Source: Paenibacillus solanacearum (GTDB lineage: Bacteria; Bacillota; Bacilli; Paenibacillales; NBRC-103111). From it: DNA of 64,000 nucleotides. The position numbers and the translations under genes were made by a program. This document shows positions 9,057 to 17,413 of the stretch, piece after piece (position 1 is the stretch's first letter; each line of letters starts with the position of its first letter). The notes beneath the pieces were generated by a model, which searched no databases, was not told where the DNA came from, and saw only the letters and a program-made list of their open reading frames with translations. The stretch covers positions 91,546 through 155,545 of the forward strand of contig NZ_CAJVAS010000014.1 of NCBI RefSeq assembly GCF_910593845.1. The letters are read 5' to 3'.

Positions 9057-11436
9057 CGCTTTGCCCCTCCCCGGAATCGATCGTTTGACTCGTCTGTCCC
9101 GCGCCGCCATACGTTAACGTAAACGCGCCGGATACCGCCTGCGAGCGCCAATGAAGCAGCCCGCCTTCTTCCGTGACTTCGACGGTCGCCACATGCCGGC
9201 CGCTTGCTCCCGCTTCGCCGCCGACGTTACCGGCCGCCTGCTCCTTGAGCGCGTTCGCTTCGTCGGAACCGCCTGCTCCCGATCCGGACGCTTCGCTACG
9301 GGCAGCGGTTTCATTCCACGCCACCGTCCAGACGCCTGCCGCAAGATCGGCGACGAGATAGTTCCATTCGGGCCCGCCTGCCGCAGGAGGCGCGGACATC
9401 GCGGGAACGACCGCTTGCTCTTGCAGCCGCTCGCCGCTTCCGGCGAACAGCGCGATCCAGTCGCGAATGCGGACGCCCGTCAACGTTCCCGTCTCCACCT
9501 TCTGCACCGGCAGCGCCGCCGGACCGTCAATATCTTTCACCTGCATCACGTTCAGGAACAAATCCAGCTCCGCCGGCTCGCGCGGGCTCACTTCGATGCG
9601 CCATTCGCCTTGTTCCTTCGTGCCGGGGAAATCATTCACATAGTTCGTGCCGAACACCCAGTATTCCTGACCCGGTCCGCCAATCTTCGCAATCTGCTGG
9701 TTGCCCGGCTCCGGCAGCAGCGTATCGTTGACGAGCTGTCCGTTGTAGCCATCCTCGCTGCGGGAGACGGTCGTCCGGCTGCCCTCGACATGCGGCTCCT
9801 CAATGCTGTGAAGCAGCCAATGCTTGCTGAACGCCGCCTTCGCGGACACGACGCGGTCGAATACGATCAGCACCGCCGGATGCGCCGTCTCCTTGAAGTT
9901 CAGGAACAGGAACGAGCGCTGGAACTGCTTCATTTTATCGGAATAGGCTGCGGTCAAATCGCCCTTCAAGTACGAGTAATCCGGCTGAAGCGGATCGGGG
10001 CCATACGCATGAGCGAGCACGTCCCCGCGCTTGAAATCTTTGTTCAGCAAATCGTCCAGCGTCAGCGGGGGACGTCCTTCGTTCGGCCAGCGCTGTCCGC
10101 CGTCGTTCACGTTCGGCCAGACAAGACCCCCGTCCTTGACGTAAGGATATTTCTCCAGTTCGCCCGGATCGTACACCAGCATTGAATTGTGAGCGATCGT
10201 CCGCTTGAAATAATATTTGTTATGCGGCGAATGGTATTTGCCCGACGAGCCTTTGTACGAGCCCGAATCGATCGCGAGGTTCCCCTTGTAGTACAGCTGG
10301 AACGCCCCGGCATCCAGATGCTGGTGATTGTTGTACTGGTACATGCCCACTTTCATCTCCGCGACGACAGTGCCGGAGCCGATGCCGTCCTCCCATCCCG
10401 TACGCGCCACCATGACGCCCGTCGGAGCGCCGAAGTAGCGGGTAAGCGGCAGCTCGTCAAGCGGTCTGGCTTCGACATCCGGGTCCGCGAACAGAAAGGC
10501 GAAGAGCACGTCTTTATCCTGAAACCGGCCCTCATCCTTTTGCATCTGATATATATAGTAGGGATCTTTGAAATAGCCGCCGAGCATCAAGTATATGAAA
10601 TGCAGCCGCGTATACTTTGTCTGCTTCGGCATGACCGGCGTCGAATCTCCGTCGCGGAGCAGCTTGCCGTCCGGGCGGCGCGTATAGATCCATTGGTAGC
10701 CGACCTCGCGCTGCGATTCGTCGTATACGTTGCCGAAGCCCATACGGTCGTACATCCACGTCGGGAACATTTCCCCCTGAAACCGTACGCCGCCGTAGCC
10801 GTCCCCTTGATGATGCCAGCCGGACGGATAGAAGAAGTTGCGCGCCGGAACCATCTGGTCGAAGAAACGCCCCGCCGCCAAATCGTACATCTCCGGGTCT
10901 TCGTCATAAATGGCGATGCCCGTGCCGAGCATGTCGCGCTGAATCATCCATTCGCAGCTGTGGCCGACAAAGGCGCCTTCCTTGACAGGCGGGTATCCGC
11001 ACTCGAGCAGCCCGGCCAGCCGCTTGAAATGACGGATGAAGAACGCTCTCTCCTCGTCCGTTACCAGCTCGTAGCACCAGTCGTATACGATCGCGCCGGC
11101 CAGCATGAGACGCCCGATCTCCCGGGAGATGTCCTGATAATTCGGGTTAAAATCTTTGGTGACGCTCGACAGCGCCATTGCCTTGGCCTTCAATCCAGCC
11201 TCCCGGTCGTCATTCAGCAAATACAGCAGCGCGCAGGCTTCAATCACATATACGTCTCCCGGGCAGTGCTCGGCATTCGCTTCTTCGATCCCGTAACGAC
11301 TGTATGCCTCCAGACGTTCCCATGCCTGCTTCACTTCGGGTCTCGTCCGCTTGGCCCGCAGCTCGGGCAAATGCGTTTGGCGCAAAAACAGCCGCGGATG
11401 TTCCGGCGGCGGTGTAATCGGCGGTTTGGGAAACAT
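9043..11436 (-). CDS. Heparinase-II-like polysaccharide lyase B (PL21 type)
   Basis: 797 residues from an ATG with GGAGG 8 bases upstream; its N-terminus MFPKPPITPPPEHP lines up with that of lyase A. It shares most of its length with lyase A and has all residues I recall for Pedobacter heparinase II: the GHSCEW catalytic block, His371 and His373 in NNHQHLDAG, Asp390 in LAIDSG and His416 in RTIAHNS as third zinc ligand. It is therefore the likelier active copy. It lacks a signal peptide. Near the C-terminus a roughly 40-residue Ser/Gly/Ala/Glu-rich stretch is inserted compared with lyase A. It is the first gene after the operon promoter, with a leader of about 150 bases. It could cut heparin, heparan sulfate or another uronate glycan. 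Confidence 0.9.
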   Translation of the reverse strand: MFPKPPITPPPEHPRLFLRQTHLPELRAKRTRPEVKQAWERLEAYSRYGIEEANAEHCPGDVYVIEACALLYLLNDDREAGLKAKAMALSSVTKDFNPNYQDISREIGRLMLAGAIVYDWCYELVTDEERAFFIRHFKRLAGLLECGYPPVKEGAFVGHSCEWMIQRDMLGTGIAIYDEDPEMYDLAAGRFFDQMVPARNFFYPSGWHHQGDGYGGVRFQGEMFPTWMYDRMGFGNVYDESQREVGYQWIYTRRPDGKLLRDGDSTPVMPKQTKYTRLHFIYLMLGGYFKDPYYIYQMQKDEGRFQDKDVLFAFLFADPDVEARPLDELPLTRYFGAPTGVMVARTGWEDGIGSGTVVAEMKVGMYQYNNHQHLDAGAFQLYYKGNLAIDSGSYKGSSGKYHSPHNKYYFKRTIAHNSMLVYDPGELEKYPYVKDGGLVWPNVNDGGQRWPNEGRPPLTLDDLLNKDFKRGDVLAHAYGPDPLQPDYSYLKGDLTAAYSDKMKQFQRSFLFLNFKETAHPAVLIVFDRVVSAKAAFSKHWLLHSIEEPHVEGSRTTVSRSEDGYNGQLVNDTLLPEPGNQQIAKIGGPGQEYWVFGTNYVNDFPGTKEQGEWRIEVSPREPAELDLFLNVMQVKDIDGPAALPVQKVETGTLTGVRIRDWIALFAGSGERLQEQAVVPAMSAPPAAGGPEWNYLVADLAAGVWTVAWNETAARSEASGSGAGGSDEANALKEQAAGNVGGEAGASGRHVATVEVTEEGGLLHWRSQAVSGAFTLTYGGAGQTSQTIDSGEGQSDEQR

Positions 11437-11593
11437 GCTTCCGTCCTCCATTCGTACCTTCATTTTATGGCTTGCTTGCCGTTGCCGGCCTGAACTTCCT
11501 ATGCTTATGTAATGATGTATAAAACGGCTCCGGCCGCTTCTGTCGCGCTTCTGCGCTTCAATGACGGCATGCTGACCGGCCTGCCTCTCCTTC

Positions 11594-11623
11594 ATCATAC
11601 GCCACCCCTAAAACTTATGTCAA
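11594..11623 (-). promoter_or_regulatory. Sigma-A type promoter of the glycan operon
   Basis: On the minus strand TTGACA (11618-11623) and TATGAT (11594-11599) are separated by 18 bases. The first codon of lyase B lies about 150 bases downstream. The -35 box directly abuts an inverted repeat half-site, so a repressor bound there would block polymerase. Confidence 0.8.
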
Positions 11624-11695
11624 TAACTAAACTAATATAGCTTTAAAAAACTTATTTCCCCCTCAAATCGATCGATAACGATGTTAGTTTTGTTA
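11624..11695. promoter_or_regulatory. Candidate ROK-repressor operator: two inverted 12-mers
   Basis: TAACTAAACTAA at 11624-11635 and TTAGTTTTGTTA at 11684-11695 are inverted copies with one mismatch, 48 bases apart, in the AT-rich space between the ROK gene and the lyase operon. TTAGTTT-type operators are known for XylR-like ROK repressors. The first copy touches the operon -35 box; the second lies upstream of the ROK gene and may serve autoregulation or looping. Confidence 0.6.
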
Positions 11696-11799
11696 GATTT
11701 AAACATTATTCTTGGCTGTATCGTTGCTATCTTTGTAATTTTTTGATATGTTTAAGTAGATGCTTTATGAAAGTCCGAAATGAACTGCGAGGGAAAACT

Positions 11800-13023
11800 A
11801 TGGAGAACATCCGCAAAGTCTGGGATCAGAAAGGCAGCAAAACCGCCATCCTCCAGATGCTGAGGGTTCACGGTCCGTTGTCCCGCATCGAACTGACTCA
11901 GTTGACGGATTTGAGCCGGGCGACCATCTCGGTTACGATCAACGAGCTTATCGAGCTTGGACTTGTGCGGGAAACCGAGCTTCGGCAATCGACCGGCGGC
12001 CGGCCGGCAACGAACCTGGAGCTCGTCCCGAACTCTCATATTATTTTGGGCGCCGACCTGAATCATCAAAGCTGGATTCTCGGCGCGTTCGATCTGCTCG
12101 GCAATACGGTGGAGACGAAGCGGCTGGCCTTCAGCCCGCTTACGCCGGAGGCGGCCGTTCAAGCACTGGCTGGCGAAATCCCGAATTTTATAGAAAAATT
12201 GGACAAAAGCCCGATCCCTTTACTCGGGATCGGCATTCCGGGCATTGTCGATACGCATAACGGCCGCCTGCTCAGCTCGGCGGTACTCGGCTGGCAGCAG
12301 GTCGAGCTCGGCGCGATGCTCGAGCAGGCGCTCGGCTGGCCGACGGCGGTGCTGAATCGCAGCCGTGCCCGCGGCCTGTCGGAATGCCGGTACGGCGCCG
12401 GCAAAGATTACCGCCACATGATCTACATCGGCGTCGACTCCGGCATCGGCGCGGGAATCTACGTCAACCGCGAGCTTATTCACGGAGCGCTCGGCGGCGC
12501 CGGAGAAATCGGACACACAACCGTGGCGATCGACGGTCCGCTATGCCCTTGCGGCAACAGCGGATGCCTGCAGATGCTGTCGGCCGCTCCCGCCATGGAG
12601 CTGGAAGCGCGCCGGCTGCTGCGCATGGGCGCGATCTCGTCGCTCCATCTGCAACCCGGCTTCGATCTGCAGATGCTTAAGGCCGACGACATTTGCCGCG
12701 CGGCCGAGCAGGGCGACGAGCTCGCCGGTCAAGTCGTATCCGGCGCAGCTACTTACCTCGGCATCACAATGGCGAATTTGATCAACCTGCTCAACCCGGA
12801 AGCGATCATCCTCGGCGGCACCATCCCGAAGGATTGTCCGCTGTACGTGCAAACCGCCGTGAAAGTGATGCGCCAGCGCGCGATGGGGCAGCTGTCCGCC
12901 TCCACCGTCGTACAGATCGGCCAGTTCAAGGAAATCGGCGGCGCGCTCGGCGCAGCCAACATGGCGCTGGACCGGCATATGTCGTTCACGCATTTCTCCG
13001 CGCAGGCCAGCATTGCCAAGTAG
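11800..13023 (+). CDS. ROK family transcriptional regulator (XylR/NagC-like)
   Basis: 407 residues from the ATG at 11800, which has GAGGG six bases upstream; an earlier in-frame ATG at 11743 lacks a site. An N-terminal winged helix-turn-helix (about 8-75, with GPLSRIELTQLTDLSRATIS) is followed by a ROK sugar-kinase-like domain. The zinc-binding ROK signature CPCGNSGCLQ is present, together with GIPGIVD and GGAGEIGH. The protein probably binds a sugar or sugar phosphate from the glycan and releases operators in front of the divergent lyase operon. It ends before a strong terminator. It has not kept obvious features of an active glucokinase, so a purely regulatory role is likely. Confidence 0.9.
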   Translation: MENIRKVWDQKGSKTAILQMLRVHGPLSRIELTQLTDLSRATISVTINELIELGLVRETELRQSTGGRPATNLELVPNSHIILGADLNHQSWILGAFDLLGNTVETKRLAFSPLTPEAAVQALAGEIPNFIEKLDKSPIPLLGIGIPGIVDTHNGRLLSSAVLGWQQVELGAMLEQALGWPTAVLNRSRARGLSECRYGAGKDYRHMIYIGVDSGIGAGIYVNRELIHGALGGAGEIGHTTVAIDGPLCPCGNSGCLQMLSAAPAMELEARRLLRMGAISSLHLQPGFDLQMLKADDICRAAEQGDELAGQVVSGAATYLGITMANLINLLNPEAIILGGTIPKDCPLYVQTAVKVMRQRAMGQLSASTVVQIGQFKEIGGALGAANMALDRHMSFTHFSAQASIAK

Positions 13024-13084
13024 CCGGCTTGCAGCGCAAGCGATCTTAGACTCGTTCGTTCCAAAGAGCGATACCGGGACCGAC

Positions 13085-13135
13085 AAAGAACCTCATCCTT
13101 CCATTGGAGCTTCCATGGAAGATGGGGTTCTTTTT
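13085..13135 (+). terminator. Rho-independent terminator after the ROK gene
   Basis: A long stem pairs the arm AAAGAACCTCATCCTTCCAT with ATGGAAGATGGGGTTCTTT (one bulge, one wobble) around a short loop, followed by a run of Ts. Confidence 0.85.
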
Positions 13136-13255
13136 GCGTATCCACCGAATCGAAGAACAGTCAGCGCACCCATAATCAGGAAAAAAACGCATTCCCTTTG
13201 CGCTTGATTCGAGCTACAATGGGCTTGGAAACACGCTTGCCAATTCGGAGAAAGG

Positions 13256-15148
13256 GTGAATCGATTCATGTTTCATGAACGATATCCGGAACAACTATTG
13301 GAGAACGTGCTGCTGCCTGCCGATCATTACCGTCCTTTTGCCGCCGCTTCGGACCGCGCCTGGTGGGGCCAGCTGGCCGAGCCGCTTCGGCGCCTGTTTG
13401 TTGAACGGGGGGAAGCAAGACTGGGCTTCGCCTGGCCGGCGCTGCCTGCGGCGAGGTACATGGATTTCGTGAAGAACGGCAACCGTTCGCGCTACGAGGA
13501 ACTGTATTTCGAGCGAAGGACCGCGCTTGCCGAGCTGGTGGTTGCCGAATGCGCCGAAGGGGCAGGCCGGTTTGTCGAGCAAATCGTAAACGGGCTGTGG
13601 GCGCTGTGCGAGGAGTCATACTGGGTTCTTCCCGCTCATATGTCGCTTTCCAAAGCAAGCGCCGGCTATGCTCTGCCAGATGTGGACGATCAGGTGATCG
13701 ATCTGTTCTCGGCCGAAACGGCAGCCCTCGTCGCCTGCGCCGACTATGCGCTGAGAGAGCAGCTGGACGCCGAATGTCCGATGATCCGCAGACGACTCCG
13801 GCGCGAGATGGAGCGACGTATGTTCACCCCGTTCATGGAACGAACCGATTTCTGGTGGATGGGCTTCGGCTCGCGCGGAGTCAACAACTGGAATCCGTGG
13901 ATTTTATCCAACGTCATCGGCTCCTTCCTGCTCCTCGAGGAGCAGCTCGCGCGAAGGGCGCAGGCAATCGCCAAATCGCTTCGCAGCCTGGAAGCGTTTA
14001 CCGACATGTACGGGAAGGACGGCGGCTGCGACGAAGGGCCGGGCTATTGGGGGCGCGCCGGCGGATCGATGTTCGATTGCCTGGAGCTGCTCTACACCGC
14101 GTCGGACGGGCGCATCTCATTCTACGATGAGCCGCTGGTCAAGGAAATCGGCCGCTATATTAGCCGGGTGCATATTAGCGGCGAGTATTTCGTCAACTTT
14201 GCCGACGGCGACGCCAGGCTGCGCATTAGCGACGATCTCGTCTACCGTTTCGGCCAGCGCATCGGCGACGAAGCGATGTGCGCGCTCGGAGCGTACGCCT
14301 TCCGGCAGCATGGCGGAACGAAGCCCAACTATATGTCGCTGCTGCGGCTGCTGCCCGGCCTTGACGTCTACGACGAGCTGATGCGGCATGACGGCATTCC
14401 GCATTACATGCGGGACGTATGGCTGGAAGACATTCAGCTGTTCGCGGCAAGAGAACGCGGCGGCTCCGATCAAGGGCTGTATCTCGCGGCCAAAGGCGGA
14501 CACAACGCCGAGAGCCATAACCATAACGACGTCGGGCATTTCATCGTGTACGCTGGCGGCAAGCCGATGATCATCGACATCGGGGTGGAAACGTACACAT
14601 CCCGGACGTTCAGCTCGCGCCGCTACGAAATTTGGACAATGCAATCGGCCTATCACGCACTTCCGACCGTGCGCGGCGTGCAGCAGGCAGCCGGAAAACA
14701 ATACCGTGCTAGCGCAGTAAACTGCGCCGCCGATGACGAGCGCGCCGAACTATCGATGAATATCGCGGCTGCCTACCCCCCGGAGGCCGGCATCGGGCAT
14801 TGGCACCGCACCTGCCGTTTGAACCGCGGCGTCACGGCGGCCGCTTCGATCGAAATCGTCGACCGCTTCGCCCTGAACGAACCGACCGCCGAGCTGACGC
14901 TCAGCCTGATGACGCTGCGCGAGCCGCTTATTCGCGAAGACGAAGGGCATTTCCTGCTCGACGACGGGAGCGGTGTCCGGCTGCGCGTTGTATTCGACGC
15001 TGCCAAGCTAACGGCTGCGAGCGAACGGATCGCCGTCGAAGACCGGCGCCTTCGCAGCATTTGGGGCGAGCAGGTGTACCGCGTGCTGCTTCGCCCCCGA
15101 GCGGCAGTCCGGGAAGACGAATGGAAGCTTACGATAGCTCAGTTCTAG
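13256..15148 (+). CDS. Heparinase II/III family protein (cytoplasmic)
   Basis: 630 residues with no signal peptide. The N-terminal two thirds are helical, with the blocks shared with the truncated gene at the left window edge, plus DFWWMGFGSRGVNNWNPW and DEGPGYWGRAGGS typical of the toroid domain. The C-terminal part has the heparinase II/III signature GHNAESHNHNDVGHF followed by IIDIGVETY. Its role is probably cleavage of short uronate oligosaccharides in the cytoplasm. The GTG at 13256 has GGAG five bases upstream; the ATG at 13268 is an alternative. A TACAAT -10 box lies at 13215-13220 with no good -35. It stands apart from the operon by the ROK terminator and may have its own control. Confidence 0.87.
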   Translation: MNRFMFHERYPEQLLENVLLPADHYRPFAAASDRAWWGQLAEPLRRLFVERGEARLGFAWPALPAARYMDFVKNGNRSRYEELYFERRTALAELVVAECAEGAGRFVEQIVNGLWALCEESYWVLPAHMSLSKASAGYALPDVDDQVIDLFSAETAALVACADYALREQLDAECPMIRRRLRREMERRMFTPFMERTDFWWMGFGSRGVNNWNPWILSNVIGSFLLLEEQLARRAQAIAKSLRSLEAFTDMYGKDGGCDEGPGYWGRAGGSMFDCLELLYTASDGRISFYDEPLVKEIGRYISRVHISGEYFVNFADGDARLRISDDLVYRFGQRIGDEAMCALGAYAFRQHGGTKPNYMSLLRLLPGLDVYDELMRHDGIPHYMRDVWLEDIQLFAARERGGSDQGLYLAAKGGHNAESHNHNDVGHFIVYAGGKPMIIDIGVETYTSRTFSSRRYEIWTMQSAYHALPTVRGVQQAAGKQYRASAVNCAADDERAELSMNIAAAYPPEAGIGHWHRTCRLNRGVTAAASIEIVDRFALNEPTAELTLSLMTLREPLIREDEGHFLLDDGSGVRLRVVFDAAKLTAASERIAVEDRRLRSIWGEQVYRVLLRPRAAVREDEWKLTIAQF

Positions 15149-15153
15149 CCTCA

Positions 15154-15193
15154 ACGCAAACAAGGGCTCCCGATACGGAGCCCTTGTTTGCGT
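15154..15193. terminator. Perfect 17-bp hairpin between convergent genes
   Basis: The arms 15154-15170 and 15177-15193 are exact inverted copies around a six-base loop. There is no clear T-run on either side beyond the stem itself. Its place between two convergent genes suggests a bidirectional terminator. Confidence 0.65.
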
Positions 15194-15249
15194 GTGCGGC
15201 CGTGTGGGCACGGCCTTGTCCGCATCAGCGCGGTATCGGTTACGACGGA

Positions 15250-15813
15250 TTACTTCGGAAGCAAGGCGACATGATCCATGTGCAGCAGCAGGTTGGAGCC
15301 TACCGCTTTGAAACGGATCGACAGCGTATGCGACCTGCCCGGCTCCAGCGCTCTCCGGCTGATCGTGACAACAAATTTACGCCATTGTCCGTAAGGCGCG
15401 GCGCTTGCTTTGTACGTCAGCGGAAGCAAGCTTGACCCGATCAGCGAAATTCTGATCGTTCCGTTCATCGGCGATGCCGCCCGCTTCAGCCAGAAAGTCA
15501 GCTTGTAATCGGTGTCGTGCAGCGGCAGCGTCACTTGAGACAGCACAGCCTGCTCCCCCCTGGACAGCGCAATGACCGCATAACGGCTTCCGAATAAAGG
15601 ATAGTCATTTTCAAAATAAATGTCGTTACTCGACACCGACCAATAATCCGCTTGAATCGGCGTGGCCTTTTCAAAGCCGCCGTTCTGCAAGCTTCCCCAT
15701 GCCGTGCGCTTGACTCTTGCGCGGCCGAGCGGCCATTTTCTCCGGATAATGGTCCGGCGCTTGCTCCTGCCCCTCCGATACAGGATCGTTCCGTGCCTTC
15801 GGTGACTCCCCAT
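15250..15813 (-). CDS. Hypothetical protein with basic N-terminus and NGGFE-type beta-sandwich domain
   Basis: 187 residues from the ATG at 15813, which follows GGAGGAGGGG by six bases. The first 40 residues are very rich in Arg and Lys with no signal peptide. From about residue 43 the pattern NGGFEKA, alternating beta strands, and a final MDHVALLP strand resemble carbohydrate-binding-module-like jelly-roll domains seen at the ends of Paenibacillus surface and spore proteins. I cannot assign a function. The basic leader could bind nucleic acid or an acidic polymer, and a spore-coat role is possible but unproven. Confidence 0.6.
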   Translation of the reverse strand: MGSHRRHGTILYRRGRSKRRTIIRRKWPLGRARVKRTAWGSLQNGGFEKATPIQADYWSVSSNDIYFENDYPLFGSRYAVIALSRGEQAVLSQVTLPLHDTDYKLTFWLKRAASPMNGTIRISLIGSSLLPLTYKASAAPYGQWRKFVVTISRRALEPGRSHTLSIRFKAVGSNLLLHMDHVALLPK

Positions 15814-15952
15814 CCGTATCCCCTCCTCCGTTCGGATCAACCCAACATACGAGCTTGTCGTATTGTATGCCGTTCCGGATAAATCCGTAACCGAAACCGC
15901 CGGCATGAATAGGCTAATGTAACGAACGATACGCAGGAAGGTGGAATTACGC

Positions 15953-16576
15953 ATGCCTTTTCAATTTCCGGTCGCCATTCATACCGGCGCCATCACGACT
16001 CCTCCCGGTACGGCGATTTACTATCCGCAGGTTGCCGGACTCGCCCATCCGGGCGTACAGCAGTCCATCAATCGCACCATATGGAACGCGGTACATGAGC
16101 TGCAGCAAGCGCAGCTAAAAGTTCAGACCGGCACTCATATGCAGATGACAGGCCATTACGAAATCAAGACGAACGAACGGGGCATTCTGAGTCTGCTGCT
16201 CAGCAACTACGCTTATTCCCAGATGATGGCCCATGGCTTCACGATTATTAAATCGCTCACATTTGACGTAAATACCGGCAAGCTGTACAATCTATCCGAC
16301 CTGTTCAAACCGGGTTCCGATTATGTGAAGGTCCTTTCCGAACAAATCCGGACCCAAATCAAGCAAAGGGAAATTCCGCTGCTGAACGGCTTTACGTCGA
16401 TCAAACCGGATCAAGATTACTATTTGGCCGATAAATCGATTGTCGTCTATTTCCAGCTGTACGAGATCACTCCGTACTATGTCGGCTTCCCGATGTTCTC
16501 GATATCGATCTATCCGCTGCTGCCGATCGCCGCGCCCGGCGGGCCGCTGGATGTACTTGCCGCCGATATCGTCTGA
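15953..16576 (+). CDS. DUF3298-domain protein
   Basis: 207 residues from the ATG at 15953, which has GGAAGGTGGA seven bases upstream. The pattern SLTFDVNTGKLYNLSDLF, followed by a Tyr-rich stretch (DYYLADKSIVVYFQLYEI) and PYYVGFP, is characteristic of the DUF3298 domain found at the C-terminus of RsiV and PdaC, where it binds lysozyme or acts next to peptidoglycan deacetylase. Here it occurs with no membrane anchor, signal peptide or catalytic domain, so it is probably a free-standing small relative. Function unknown. It is divergent from the basic jelly-roll gene, and followed 45 bases later by an acetyltransferase. Confidence 0.75.
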   Translation: MPFQFPVAIHTGAITTPPGTAIYYPQVAGLAHPGVQQSINRTIWNAVHELQQAQLKVQTGTHMQMTGHYEIKTNERGILSLLLSNYAYSQMMAHGFTIIKSLTFDVNTGKLYNLSDLFKPGSDYVKVLSEQIRTQIKQREIPLLNGFTSIKPDQDYYLADKSIVVYFQLYEITPYYVGFPMFSISIYPLLPIAAPGGPLDVLAADIV

Positions 16577-16621
16577 TTTGCGAACAGAGCAGGTCGCCAT
16601 ACCCGCTTACAGGAGGAAACC

Positions 16622-17194
16622 ATGAGTATACGACCTGCACGGCCAGCGGATGCTCCCGCCGTCGCTCGCCTATTGTTAGACGCGATTCAAGATATCGGTT
16701 ATCAGCTTACGGGCGCCGACACCGAACAAGAAGTGTTGGAGGCTCTGGCGCATTGGTTCGAGCGCGAAGGCAACCGGTTCAGCTATACGAATGTCCTGGT
16801 GAAAGAAGCGGAGGGCGAGCCGGCCGGCATCATCTTGTGCTATCACGGCTCGCACGCCGCAGCGATCGACCGGTCGATTATCGAACGGCTGCGCCTCCTC
16901 CACGGCGATCCGTCAATCACGATCGACAAGGAAGCCGACGAGGACGAATATTATATCGACGCACTTTCCGTAGCATCCCGCTGGGGCGGCCGCGGTTTTG
17001 GCACGGAGCTGATCCGCGCAGCCGAAGCCCACGGACAACAGCTCGGCTACGGCAAGATCGCCTTGAATGTCGAGGCGTACAACGAGCGGGCCCGCGCTTT
17101 ATACAGCAAGCTCGGCTATACCGCGGATAAGGAAACGGTCATCAACAAGAAAACATACTTCCACATGACGAAGCCTATTGAATCGACCTCTTGA
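16622..17194 (+). CDS. GNAT family N-acetyltransferase
   Basis: 190 residues beginning after an AGGAGG ribosome site. The GNAT fold is visible: N-terminal RPARPADAPAVARLL, a central strand DALSVASRWGGRGFGTELI containing the acetyl-CoA pyrophosphate loop R-x-x-G-x-G/A, and a C-terminal NVEAYNERARALYSKLGY motif. It transfers an acetyl group from acetyl-CoA to an amine; the acceptor cannot be predicted. It lies just before the promoter of the histidyl-tRNA synthetase unit but is not part of it. Confidence 0.88.
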   Translation: MSIRPARPADAPAVARLLLDAIQDIGYQLTGADTEQEVLEALAHWFEREGNRFSYTNVLVKEAEGEPAGIILCYHGSHAAAIDRSIIERLRLLHGDPSITIDKEADEDEYYIDALSVASRWGGRGFGTELIRAAEAHGQQLGYGKIALNVEAYNERARALYSKLGYTADKETVINKKTYFHMTKPIESTS

Positions 17195-17203
17195 AACGGG
17201 ACA

Positions 17204-17232
17204 TTGCGCTTCGCGTTCCCTTTCGCTATAAT
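17204..17232 (+). promoter_or_regulatory. Promoter of the hisS leader
   Basis: TTGCGC (17204-17209) and TATAAT (17227-17232) with a 17-base spacer. The start of transcription would be near 17239, giving a leader RNA of about 210 bases ahead of hisS. Confidence 0.8.
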
Positions 17233-17266
17233 GGGTTTACTTTACTTTCCGAAGGAGACGAACGAT

Positions 17267-17314
17267 ATGGCAAAGCGTATGTTCGTACAACTTCATCATC
17301 ACAAGCGGCGTTAG
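17267..17314 (+). CDS. His-rich leader peptide of the hisS attenuator
   Basis: A 15-codon frame encodes MAKRMFVQLHHHKRR and ends in TAG. AAGGAG lies 9 bases before the ATG. Three consecutive histidine codons (CAT CAT CAC, 17294-17302) precede a hairpin that overlaps the stop codon, in front of a histidyl-tRNA synthetase gene. This is the pattern of leader-peptide attenuation, in which shortage of charged tRNA-His stalls the ribosome on the His codons. Confidence 0.75.
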   Translation: MAKRMFVQLHHHKRR

Positions 17315-17413
17315 CACACCTGTTCAATAAGACAGGGCGGGCTAACGCTAATCGCGTTGGCCTCCCTGCGGCATACAAAACGCGCAGGACCCCGAGGTCC
17401 GGCGCGTTTTTTT
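17308..17413 (+). promoter_or_regulatory. Transcription attenuator of hisS (alternative hairpins plus terminator)
   Basis: Segment 1 (GCGTTAGC, 17308-17315, overlapping the leader stop) pairs exactly with segment 2 (GCTAACGC, 17341-17348), helped by CCTG 17319-17322 with CAGG 17333-17336. Segment 2, from 17339, can instead pair with segment 3 (GCGTTGGCCT, 17354-17363). Segment 3 can pair with segment 4: CCTGCG 17365-17370 with CGCAGG 17383-17388, or CGCGTT 17353-17358 with AACGCG 17379-17384. Segment 4 is the left arm of a terminator (AAACGCGC 17378-17385 and GGACC 17387-17391 with GGTCC 17396-17400 and GCGCGTTT 17402-17409) followed by seven Ts. Inferred logic: a ribosome stalled at the first His codon leaves segment 1 free, so 1:2 and 3:4 form and transcription continues; a ribosome reaching the stop covers segment 1, so 2:3 and the terminator form. 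Confidence 0.7.

Noticed and set aside
11437..11598. 54-residue N-terminal extension of lyase B
   Set aside because: The operon promoter -10 box lies at its start and the paralogue begins at the later Met, which has a perfect ribosome site.
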